DNA of 64,000 nt from DTWD01 sp963662965 (lineage in GTDB: Bacteria > Acidobacteriota > Vicinamibacteria > Vicinamibacterales > UBA8438): the NCBI GenBank assembly GCA_963662965.1, contig OY759970.1, forward strand, positions 1,922,001 through 1,986,000, written 5' to 3'. Shown here in pieces: positions 36,122 to 44,924 of this stretch; the first letter of the stretch is position 1, and every line of letters starts with the position of its first letter. Position numbers and translations under genes: made by a program. Below the pieces are notes generated by a model. The model did no database searches. It saw only the letters and a list, made by a program, of their open reading frames with translations, and was not told the origin of the DNA.

Positions 36122-37288
36122 TTAGCTGGGGTCCCTCGCTGCGCGGCTGCCCTCTCGGCTCCGTTGCCCGACCGGCTCCGGAAACGATTCGACGTTACCT
36201 CCGATGCTGCGATTTGCGGAGGATCCGACATTCGCCGTCGTTGCGGAATCGGCTTCCACGCAGACACGGTTCCGTCCCTCGTTCTTGGCACGATACAGCG
36301 CCGCGTCGGCCCGCCCTATCAACGCGCGGGCATCCAGCTCGCCGATTGCCGCCACCGCGACGCCGACGCTCGCGGTGGTCGACACCGCCTCGCCGTTCCA
36401 GACCACGGTGGTTTTGGCGAGCTCTCGACGTAGCGACTCCGCCACGTGCACCGCGCCGTCATACGGAGTGTCGGGCAGGAGGATGAGAAATTCCTCACCG
36501 CCGTAACGGCACTTCACGTCGCTGTTGCGCATGATCTCGCGCATCCGATTGCCAATCGCAGTTAAGGACAGCGTCGCCACACAGGTGACCATACCGGTCG
36601 TTGACGGACTTGAAATAGTCAAGATCGAACATGACGAGCGAAAACGGCGTTCGCGCGCGGCGGGCCCGCTGGAACTCAGAATCGAGCACTTTCATGCCGT
36701 GTGTCCGATTGAAGCAGCCGGTGAGGCCATCGTACACGCCGTGCTCATGAATCTCTCGGAGCAGCTGGACGTTACGCGCTGAGATCGCGAGTACGTTGGC
36801 GACCGAGGCCATGAGTCGACGCTGGTCACCGCGCGTGTCATCCGTCTTCTTGACGCCAAGCACACCGACCGCGGCATCCCCGGAAACAGACGTGTCCCTC
36901 CCACTCCGTGCCGTCCGGATCTTCGAGAGCTTCGGGGCCGAGTTGCAGAACGCGGTCGGCCAACGCTTCGAACATAAAGCTCGCGCGATGCGACGTCCCC
37001 GGCAGTCCGCCGGCGACCGCCTCCCACTTGCCGCCGATACGAATCAACGCTCACACCCCACCGATGTGAGCGAACTCAGGAAGGTTGCGGCGGAGCGCGT
37101 CGCGGAGCCCGTTCATCGCTGCGGCGAGTAACCTCGTTCACCAGCAGGACGACTCCGAGGATCACCAGGCCAGGCACGATGGCGAGACCATGCTGTTCCT
37201 CGAGGCCGTGGGCGGCCTCGAGCAAGATTAGAATCGGCCGCTGGAAAATCACCAGCCCCGCAACGGTGGCGCCGATGAGTAGCGTCAT
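36122..37288 (-). pseudogene. Membrane GAF-GGDEF diguanylate cyclase, multiple frameshifts
   Basis: Minus-strand pieces in different frames together spell one protein. Near 37288-37130 is an N-terminal membrane part (L-I-L-L-E-A-A-H-G-L-E-E). About 37130-37010 carries a short helix and the GAF start. The GAF domain continues at about 37040-36880, a linker A-V-G-V-L-G-V-K-K-T follows, and then the GGDEF domain: F-D-L-D-Y-F-K-S-V-N-D and G-G-E-E-F. At least three or four frame changes are needed. The clearest is an extra A at about 36562, after G-D-A-V-L. Intact, it would make cyclic di-GMP. Confidence 0.75.
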
Positions 37289-37424
37289 GTTATTCCGGTC
37301 TAGAGATCGCCCGTCATCCTATTTTGTCCTAGCTGGCTCGTTTCGACAGCTCGCCGTAACTAACTGAAGTATCGGCAGTTTTGCTCACAAGATGACCCGG
37401 CCGTGGTTGGTATAGAATGGCGGC

Positions 37425-38081
37425 GTGGGAAGCAAAAAGAAAACCCGGCAGTCGAGTCGCGCGACCCCAGAACCCGCAGCACCGGCTGGCGGTCCGCCTT
37501 GGATTCTGATTGGCGGCGTTGTTGCCGTCGCCGCCGTCGCTGGCCTGGCACTCATGACCTCGTCGGAGAACGATGCCTCCTCCTTTCTCCCTGAAAGTAC
37601 CGTCACCTCGACAACGCCGACCGCTGGCGAGACGCCTGACGCCGAGCCTGACCTCCCGACACGACCAGCGCCGCCACCGGCGCCTGAAAACCGAACGCCG
37701 ATGCCAGCGGCGGATGCACTGATGCCGCCGCTTCCGTTGGTACCCAACATGGTGCCCCGCGCGCCGGACGTCATTCGTGACGCGTATACGTTCGCCGCGC
37801 AGCGACCCGATGTGCTCGAGTACGTGCCGTGCTTCTGCGGTTGCGAGACGGCTGGTCACAAACGGAACGCCGACTGCTTTGTGGCGGTACGCAATCCAGA
37901 TGGTTCCGTACGCGAGTGGGACACGCATGGCATGGCGTGCACAATCTGTATTGACGTCGCCCGCGACGCGATGCAGCTTAACGCCTCCGGCGCCTCGACC
38001 GACGACATCAGATCGGCCGTCGACGACAAGTACGCCGCCTACCCGCGGCAGACGCCGACACCCGCGCCTCCCGCCAACTAG
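37425..38081 (+). CDS. PCYCGC-motif membrane-anchored protein
   Basis: A 218-residue protein: basic N-terminus, one transmembrane helix (about 25-45), a Pro/Thr-rich linker to about residue 105, and a C-terminal domain with V-P-C-F-C-G-C, then H-K-R-N-A-D-C-F, then H-G-M-A-C-T-I-C. These cysteines define the PCYCGC family (PF13798), thought to bind a metal or cluster outside the membrane; the function is unknown. GTG start at 37425, 7 nt after TAGAAT. The gene is followed by repeat A and the histidine kinase gene on the same strand. Confidence 0.75.
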   Translation: MGSKKKTRQSSRATPEPAAPAGGPPWILIGGVVAVAAVAGLALMTSSENDASSFLPESTVTSTTPTAGETPDAEPDLPTRPAPPPAPENRTPMPAADALMPPLPLVPNMVPRAPDVIRDAYTFAAQRPDVLEYVPCFCGCETAGHKRNADCFVAVRNPDGSVREWDTHGMACTICIDVARDAMQLNASGASTDDIRSAVDDKYAAYPRQTPTPAPPAN

Positions 38082-38112
38082 TAGACGACAGCCCTACTTG
38101 GGCTTGGGACCA

Positions 38113-38198
38113 GGACGCGTACCGCGCGGGAACGGAGCGGGGCATGGGGCCCCCAGAGTGACCGCGACGGGGTTCGGGGCAGTCAGCCCCGATCAAAA
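38113..38198 (+). repeat. GC-rich dispersed repeat A
   Basis: GAGCGGGGCATGGGGCCCCC, then CGACGGGGTTCGGGGCAGTC, then AGCCCCGATC. It lies directly before the -10 element of the kinase gene. Confidence 0.75.
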
Positions 38199-38202
38199 AT
38201 GC

Positions 38203-38208
38203 CATAAT
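38203..38208 (+). promoter_or_regulatory. -10 hexamer before the kinase gene
   Basis: CATAAT lies 5 nt before the GTG at 38214, without a ribosome site; leaderless start suspected. Confidence 0.35.
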
Positions 38209-38213
38209 CGCCC

Positions 38214-39776
38214 GTGTCGCCACGCGCTGCACGACGCGCGCCTTCTCACACACGTTCCGTTCGCGACGCACTCATCCGACTCTTCGAAGCGGTTCGCGAA
38301 GGGATCTTTGTCGGGACGCTCGATCCCAACGGGCCAGGGCAGACGGTCGCCGCCAATCCGCATCTCAAGTTGATATTCGGCTACGCGCCGGACACCGAGG
38401 AGTCGGTTATTCAACCGTTCGACGAAAGGCGTTTCGTCGATCCGCAGGCCCGGCAGGTCTTCGTCGAGCAGTTGGCGCGCGACGGCAGCGTCACCGACTA
38501 CCTCCTACGCCTGCGGCGCGCGGACGAGACTCCCATCTGGGTCGAGGTGACCGCGCACATCACCGGCGGAAACAACGGCGAACCCCGCCGCATCGACGCC
38601 CTGCTGCGCGACGTCAGTGAACGTCGCAAGCTCGAAGACCAAGGGCGCGACGTGTACCACCAGCTACTGCAAGCCGAGAAGCTCGCGGCGCTCGGACAGA
38701 CGGTCTCGGGAGTCGCGCACGAGCTGAACAATCCGCTGGCGACCATTCTGACCTGGTCGGAGCGATTGGCCGGGCGGTCACTCGACTCGGTGACCAAACG
38801 GGGCATCGACACGATCCTGAGCGAGTCTGAGCGCGCCGCTAAGATCGTCCGCAACCTGCTGACGTTTTCGCGCAAGCGCCACACGACCCGCTCGATGGTC
38901 GACGTGAATCAAGTGGTGCGCGAGACCTTGTCGCTTCGCGCATACGATCAACGGGTGTCGAACGTCACCACGATCGACGGCTTGGCGACCGGGCTACCGC
39001 AGGTGTTCGCTGATCCCCATCATCTCAAGCAAGTCCTGCTCAACCTGATTATCAACGCGGAGCAGGCGATGCTCTCGACCAATGGTCGGGGGACACTCAT
39101 CGTCCGGTCGTGGCATGACGCCGAGAAAGACTCCGTTGTCCTGGAAATCAACGACGATGGGCCGGGTGTGCCAGACGATGTGCAATCGAAGATCTTCGAC
39201 CCGTTCTTTACGACCAAGTCGGTCGGTAAGGGTACCGGCCTCGGACTCACCGTCGCACATGCGCTCGTCCAGGACCACGGTGGCCAGATTCGCGTGACAT
39301 CGACGCCGGGGAAGGGCGCGTCGTTCTACGTCGAGTTGCCGACGGGGACGGGTATCCCGAAACCGGCGGCGCCGCCGGCGCCCCAACAAGCGGCGGCAGC
39401 GACCGTCGGCGCCGGCGCGCCGGTGCTCGTCGTCGAAGACGAGCCGGCACTGGCGGAGGCGGTAGCCGATGCTCTGACCGACGCTGGCTTCCGTGTCGAC
39501 CGCGCGGCCGACGGGCAAGAAGCACTCGAACGGGTAAACGCGAGTGTGTACGACTTGGTGATCTGCGACTTGAAGATGCCGCGCGTCGACGGCCAGACGT
39601 TCTACCGCACCGTGGCGGAGACGATGCCGTCACTGACGCATCGGATCGTCTTCGTCACGGGTGACGTCGCCGGAACGGACGCCGAGCTGTTCTTGGAAGA
39701 AACCGGCTGTCGGTGGCTCGCGAAGCCGTTCAGGCTTGGCGACCTGCTCAGCGTTGCTCGCGACGTCGTTGCTTAG
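38214..39776 (+). CDS. Hybrid histidine kinase (PAS-HisKA-HATPase-REC)
   Basis: A 520-residue cytoplasmic hybrid kinase: PAS domain (about 15-140), HisKA with phospho-acceptor His169 in V-A-H-E-L-N-N-P-L-A-T-I-L, HATPase (N-box L-I-I-N-A-E-Q-A-M, G1 D-D-G-P-G-V-P, G2 G-K-G-T-G-L-G-L), and a C-terminal receiver with Asp in V-I-C-D-L-K-M-P-R-V-D-G. There is no transmembrane segment, so the input is cytoplasmic. The sigma factor, DHp-like protein and NtrC regulator that follow suggest a shared pathway. The stop codon TAG lies at the edge of repeat A. Confidence 0.9.
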   Translation: MSPRAARRAPSHTRSVRDALIRLFEAVREGIFVGTLDPNGPGQTVAANPHLKLIFGYAPDTEESVIQPFDERRFVDPQARQVFVEQLARDGSVTDYLLRLRRADETPIWVEVTAHITGGNNGEPRRIDALLRDVSERRKLEDQGRDVYHQLLQAEKLAALGQTVSGVAHELNNPLATILTWSERLAGRSLDSVTKRGIDTILSESERAAKIVRNLLTFSRKRHTTRSMVDVNQVVRETLSLRAYDQRVSNVTTIDGLATGLPQVFADPHHLKQVLLNLIINAEQAMLSTNGRGTLIVRSWHDAEKDSVVLEINDDGPGVPDDVQSKIFDPFFTTKSVGKGTGLGLTVAHALVQDHGGQIRVTSTPGKGASFYVELPTGTGIPKPAAPPAPQQAAAATVGAGAPVLVVEDEPALAEAVADALTDAGFRVDRAADGQEALERVNASVYDLVICDLKMPRVDGQTFYRTVAETMPSLTHRIVFVTGDVAGTDAELFLEETGCRWLAKPFRLGDLLSVARDVVA

Positions 39777-39855
39777 ACGGGGCTGACTGCCCCGGACCCC
39801 GTCGCGGTCACTCGCGGGGGCTCCGTGCCCGCGGGGGCGCGCTGTGCGCGCCCTG
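39774..39855 (-). repeat. GC-rich dispersed repeat A, full copy
   Basis: Begins in the kinase stop codon (TTAGACGGGGCTGACTGCCC) and ends CGCGCTGTGCGCGCCCTG. It lies between two convergent gene ends. Confidence 0.75.
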
Positions 39856-39908
39856 GCTCACTCGCTAGTGGTAGTGACCCCCTGCTGCCCCATGCCGCTC
39901 GGTCGCCG

Positions 39909-40865
39909 CTAACGTGCGGCGGCCACCCGCTGCGTTCGAGGCGACGGCGCACTCTTCTTGACCTGCTGCCCATTCGATCGGCGCGGGCGCGCTTCTGCAT
40001 ATGACATCACGACGCCGCCGCGGACCTTAGTGCCGCCGTTGCTGTTCGCAGCGCGGGCGCCAGAGGACGCCGGCAGCAGTGCCTTCGCCATGTTCATCTT
40101 TGGCATCGGCACCCTTGGTAGTGCGCTGGGCGCCGAGCTCAGCTGCTCCGGCGCCAAGTCGGATCCCAGCAGCTTACTCAGGCGCTGAATCGCCCGAGCG
40201 TGCAGCTGCGACACACGCGACTCGTTGACGCCGATCTCTGCGCCGATCTGCTTCATCGTGACCTCGCCGTAATAGTAGAGGCCGACCACCTTACGCTCCC
40301 GCCAGGGCAGCGCCGCGATCGCGGCGCGGACGCGACGCCGCACTTCACCATGTTCACAGGCTTTGTCGGGGGCTGTCGGCTCTGACGGCACCAGCACCGG
40401 TGGCAGATTCGCACAGTCGACGGTCTCACTGGTCGCCAACGGCGACGTCGACTCGATGGTGTGAATCCGTACGATGGTCCGACCAAGACGCGCTTCGTCG
40501 GCGCCCATGTGTTGCGCCAGGTCGGCAAGCGACGGCTCACAGCCAAGGTCGTGCCGCAGCTTCTCGCGCGCGGCCTCGAGCTCGCGCCGCACCCGCCGGA
40601 TGCCACGCGGCCAAGCGTCGCGCCGAAGCGCGTCAATCATGGCGCCTCGTACGCGGCGCTCGGCGAACGTCTCGAACTTGATGCCGCGCTTCTCGTCGAA
40701 TCGGTGGGTGGCGTCGATCAGACCGATCATTCCATCCTGAACGAGGTCGCCCAGGTCTATTGAGTGCGGCATCGACGCCGCCAGGCGGCGCGCCAGGGCT
40801 TCAACAAAAGGGAGGCCGGCCACGATTCGTTCCTGCTGGGCTTCCGTGCGCACGCTTTTCTGCAT
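39909..40865 (-). CDS. FliA/WhiG-type sigma factor with a long basic C-terminal tail
   Basis: A 318-residue sigma-70-family factor of the FliA group: region 2 with D-L-V-Q-D-G-M-I-G-L-I-D-A and F-E-T-F-A-E-R-R-V-R-G-A-M-I-D, region 3, and region 4 with V-T-M-K-Q-I-G-A-E-I-G-V-N-E-S-R-V-S-Q-L-H. Usual members end near residue 230-250. Here about 80 extra residues follow, rich in Ser, Ala, Arg and Lys, with no known fold. ATG 40865 follows GGAGAGG. No flagellar gene is in the window, so its regulon is unknown. Confidence 0.88.
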   Translation of the reverse strand: MQKSVRTEAQQERIVAGLPFVEALARRLAASMPHSIDLGDLVQDGMIGLIDATHRFDEKRGIKFETFAERRVRGAMIDALRRDAWPRGIRRVRRELEAAREKLRHDLGCEPSLADLAQHMGADEARLGRTIVRIHTIESTSPLATSETVDCANLPPVLVPSEPTAPDKACEHGEVRRRVRAAIAALPWRERKVVGLYYYGEVTMKQIGAEIGVNESRVSQLHARAIQRLSKLLGSDLAPEQLSSAPSALPRVPMPKMNMAKALLPASSGARAANSNGGTKVRGGVVMSYAEARPRRSNGQQVKKSAPSPRTQRVAAAR

Positions 40866-41229
40866 GGCCTCTCCAGACCGCAATGGCGATGCCAATCGAG
40901 AAACGAATAAAAAACGAAAGCAAGATCGGCGTGTGAGAAGTCAAGTAAATCTAATTGGGAGTTGGTCTTAACTCGACTCTCGTCTGAGAAATCAATGCGC
41001 CCGGAGGAACGAGTGGCGCCGTGAGTGCGTCATGACGTTGACGCATAGACAGCTGTCGGTCAAAAAAATGACGAGTCGCTTCCGTGGGCAGGAGCCAGGA
41101 CCTCGCTAAGGTACGAACAGAGCGCGCACGGCGCGCCCCGCCGGCACGGAGTGGGGCACAGGGACCCCCCCCCGCGCGCGCGAGTGCCGGCTACGGGGCT
41201 CGGGGCAGTCAGCCCCATCTAAGATTAAT
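40866..41229. other. Intergenic region with repeat A
   Basis: 364 bp upstream of the sigma factor gene. The left part is A/T-rich (AACGAATAAAAAACGAAAGC) and probably holds its promoter; TTGACT is present on the minus strand near 40940. A small inverted repeat TGCGTC/GACGCA lies near 41027-41045. Repeat A fills 41121-41223. Confidence 0.45.
41121..41223 (+). repeat. GC-rich dispersed repeat A, full copy
   Basis: GCGCGCACGGCGCGCCCCGC, then a C-run and alternating CG (41163-41182), then CTCGGGGCAGTCAGCCCC ending ATCTAAG. It abuts the stop of the DHp-like gene. Confidence 0.75.
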
Positions 41230-41484
41230 TTAGTCTCGCGCCGCGTGGCCGCGGATGTTCTTGGCGAGCGCGATCGCCTCAACGGCGCTCGACACAATAT
41301 GGCCGGCGCGCGCCGTGCCATCGTTGTCTTTCAGCCTGGCCTCGAGCAACTCGGCGTTGGCGAGGATGATGCCGAGCTGGTTGTTCAGTTGGTGAAATAG
41401 CATCCGGAGGTCGGGCGCGTCGGTTTCCGAAAACCCGACGCCGCCTCGGTGAGGCGTCGGAAAGGGAATGTCGCTCCTCGCCAT
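41230..41484 (-). CDS. Stand-alone DHp/histidine-phosphotransfer-like small protein
   Basis: An 84-residue protein whose core, M-L-F-H-Q-L-N-N-Q-L-G-I-I-L-A-N-A-E-L-L-E, looks like the phospho-acceptor helix of a histidine kinase (compare H-E-L-N-N-P-L), with His31 in the acceptor place. A second helix (S-S-A-V-E-A-I-A-L-A-K-N-I-R) would complete a dimerising hairpin. There is no ATPase domain. It could receive phosphoryl groups from another kinase or only dimerise. It follows the HTH gene by 12 bp on the same strand. Confidence 0.6.
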   Translation of the reverse strand: MARSDIPFPTPHRGGVGFSETDAPDLRMLFHQLNNQLGIILANAELLEARLKDNDGTARAGHIVSSAVEAIALAKNIRGHAARD

Positions 41485-41496
41485 GCCGACCTCGAT

Positions 41497-41727
41497 CTAG
41501 ATGTCTTGGGCGGATGCCTGACGCCACTGCTGGCGATTCGTGTCGCCGTCAGGTTCACGCCACAGGGTGTCGACGAAGATTCGTACCGAGCCACCGGCGG
41601 TCCGGACGTATTGGACCTTGCCGCTGGAGATCCAGTTGTAAATCGTCCGACGGCTGACACCGACCAGCTCGCACGCTTTCATGATCGAGATTGTTTTCCT
41701 GTCCACAATCATTGCTTCGCTCGCCAT
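41497..41727 (-). CDS. BldC/excisionase-like helix-turn-helix protein
   Basis: A 76-residue MerR-superfamily small DNA-binding protein: T-I-S-I-M-K-A-C-E-L-V-G-V-S-R-R-T-I-Y-N forms the HTH, followed by a wing (K-V-Q-Y-V-R-T-A-G-G-S-V-R-I-F). Size and layout match BldC or AlpA/excisionase proteins. There is no integrase or phage gene nearby, so a developmental or signalling regulator fits better than an excisionase. The DHp-like gene follows directly. Confidence 0.75.
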   Translation of the reverse strand: MASEAMIVDRKTISIMKACELVGVSRRTIYNWISSGKVQYVRTAGGSVRIFVDTLWREPDGDTNRQQWRQASAQDI

Positions 41728-42060
41728 TTACACCACTGGGATACTGAAAACAGCCTGAGTGAAGCCGCCACCACGGCTCCTACCCGACCACAAAATTGAT
41801 ATCGGCACGGCGCCCTGTGACCTGTAGCCCGCATCGATCGAGTGCCGGGGCTGTCTTGACCCCCAGCAGCCCATGGCGAAAGTACCGCGTCGCACCGAGA
41901 CCGGCGAGGCGCCCGTGTGGCAAGGCGCGACGAGAGAAAATACCGGGTAGTATTTGACCGAGGAGCAACGCCGCCACGGGGGATGCATCGCCGGTCGAAT
42001 GCAGTGGGACTTTCGCCACGGGCTGCTAACCCGGGTGTCAAAATGCTGGCGCTCCACTAA
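41728..42060. other. Divergent intergenic region with repeat B
   Basis: 333 bp between the HTH gene and the NtrC-type gene. Holds one copy of repeat B (41896-41946). No sigma-54 site or other gene was recognised. Confidence 0.45.
41896..41946 (+). repeat. Dispersed repeat B, copy 1
   Basis: About 51 bp with core CGAGACCGGCGAGG, then TGGCAAGGCGCGACG, then ATACCGG. A similar element lies at 59423-59474. Confidence 0.6.
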
Positions 42061-43452
<1,392 letters not shown>

Positions 43453-43618
43453 GGCGCCTGAGCCTTCTGCCGCCGTAGGTGGGTGGCACCGTACAGGCTT
43501 TTCGCGCCGCAGGACCGGATCCCCGTCTCACTATCGGTCAGGTCCGGGCACGGAAAGTCTGTGCGGGGTCAGGACCCACCGGCTCAGAGAAGCCGGCTCC
43601 CCCCTAGCTAGCTAGGCT

Positions 43619-44872
43619 CTACGCAAAAACCCCAAGCGGGTCGAAGGACCCCTTCAGCACCGTCTGCGTGTCGTCGAACTTCAGCCACTCTTTGATCATC
43701 GTGGCGTACACGCGGCGGAAGTCGGTGGTCTTGATCAAGTTCCCGTCATCGAGAACCGTCAAGCTGGGGTGCTCGCCGTAGAGGCCACCCTGGACTTGAT
43801 TCCCGATGATGAACATCGGCGTGGCGGTGCCGTGGTCGGTGCCGAGGCTGCCGTTCTCTTCCACGCGGCGGCCGAACTCGGTGAAGACCATCATCGCGAC
43901 GTCGTTCGAGCGACCGATGCGCCGCAGATCCTCCATGAACCCGTGGAGCGCATCGGCTGAATAGGCGAGCAGCCGCGCATGCGGATCGGCCTGGTGCACG
44001 TGCGTGTCGAACGAGTTCCCCTGGTACGCCACATAGTAGAGCCGCGTCGGCATGTCGGCGTAGATGAGCGCCGCGATCTGCCGGAGTTGACCTGAAAGTC
44101 CGCCGATGCCGTAGTCAATCGGCGTTTGATAGGCTGCGGCCGCCTCTCGGACGAACTCGGAGCTTTCGGCCGCATTCTGAGCCGTCGCCGACAGGAACTC
44201 AAGCGTCGCGTTCTCGCTAACGCCGTCACCTTTCATCGTGCCGAGCGCCGCCTTTTCGCTCTCCGCCCCTTCGCGGCGAAACGTGCGCGGATCGTTGAAC
44301 ACGAGTGGCGAGTGATGGCGGCTGCGGACGGCGAGCGACTGCCGAGTGCCGATATTGACGATGCGGTTGCCTTGCGCATCGTGGTCATAGGCACCGTCGG
44401 CCAATCGGCCGACCCAACCGAGTGTCTCCCCGCCGTTTGGCACGCCCGTATGCCAATAGTCCATCGACGAGAAGTGCGACAGGCTCGGATTGTCGTACCC
44501 GCAGCCATGGACGACCGCCATGTGGCCATCTTTGTAGAGACGCTCGAAACCGACGAGCGCCGGATGGAACCCATAGCCGTCCTCGACCTTCAAGAGCTCA
44601 GACTCCGAAATGCCGAGATTGGGACGGACGCGGTAGTACTCGTCGTCGCCGTAGGGGACAACGGTGTTGAGCCCGTCGTTACCCCCCGAAAGCTCGACGA
44701 CGACCAGGATGCGTTCCGGGCTGGCTTCCATGCTCGTGCCACGAAGCGCCTGAGCCGCAAGCGCGGCGGAGGTACGGTTCACGAGCATCGGCAGTGTCGC
44801 GCCAACCCCAAGGCCGTACATCCCCTTGATCAGGAAGTCACGCCGCGAACAGGAACACTTGAATCGAGCCAT
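43619..44872 (-). CDS. DUF1501 protein, Tat-exported
   Basis: A 417-residue sulfatase-like-fold protein. The N-terminus S-R-R-D-F-L-I-K-G plus hydrophobic run is a twin-arginine signal. E-L-S-G-G-N-D-G-L-N-T-V near residue 60 and the T-E-F-G-R-R block near 305 are family hallmarks, and G-T-D-H-G-x-A (catalytic-metal-like) follows. It pairs with DUF1800 next door, as in many Planctomycetota and Acidobacteriota. The function of the pair is unknown; a role in periplasmic polymer or sulfate-ester metabolism is proposed from fold alone. Confidence 0.9.
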   Translation of the reverse strand: MARFKCSCSRRDFLIKGMYGLGVGATLPMLVNRTSAALAAQALRGTSMEASPERILVVVELSGGNDGLNTVVPYGDDEYYRVRPNLGISESELLKVEDGYGFHPALVGFERLYKDGHMAVVHGCGYDNPSLSHFSSMDYWHTGVPNGGETLGWVGRLADGAYDHDAQGNRIVNIGTRQSLAVRSRHHSPLVFNDPRTFRREGAESEKAALGTMKGDGVSENATLEFLSATAQNAAESSEFVREAAAAYQTPIDYGIGGLSGQLRQIAALIYADMPTRLYYVAYQGNSFDTHVHQADPHARLLAYSADALHGFMEDLRRIGRSNDVAMMVFTEFGRRVEENGSLGTDHGTATPMFIIGNQVQGGLYGEHPSLTVLDDGNLIKTTDFRRVYATMIKEWLKFDDTQTVLKGSFDPLGVFA

Positions 44873-44924
44873 CGGTAGTCTCCTCGTCCTGGTCTCCGGT
44901 CTCCAGGCTCCGGTCTCCAGATCT

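Noticed and set aside
35263..41223. Clustered repeats considered as a CRISPR array
   Set aside because: Copies are 80-100 bp, GC-rich, separated by whole genes and occur in both orientations; no regular spacers and no cas genes.
41497..41727. Excisionase of a mobile element
   Set aside because: No integrase, attachment repeats or phage genes nearby; the signalling neighbours favour a BldC-like regulator.
41728..42060. Sigma-54 promoter before the NtrC-type gene
   Set aside because: TGGCA motifs are present, but none has a TTGCW box at the required spacing.
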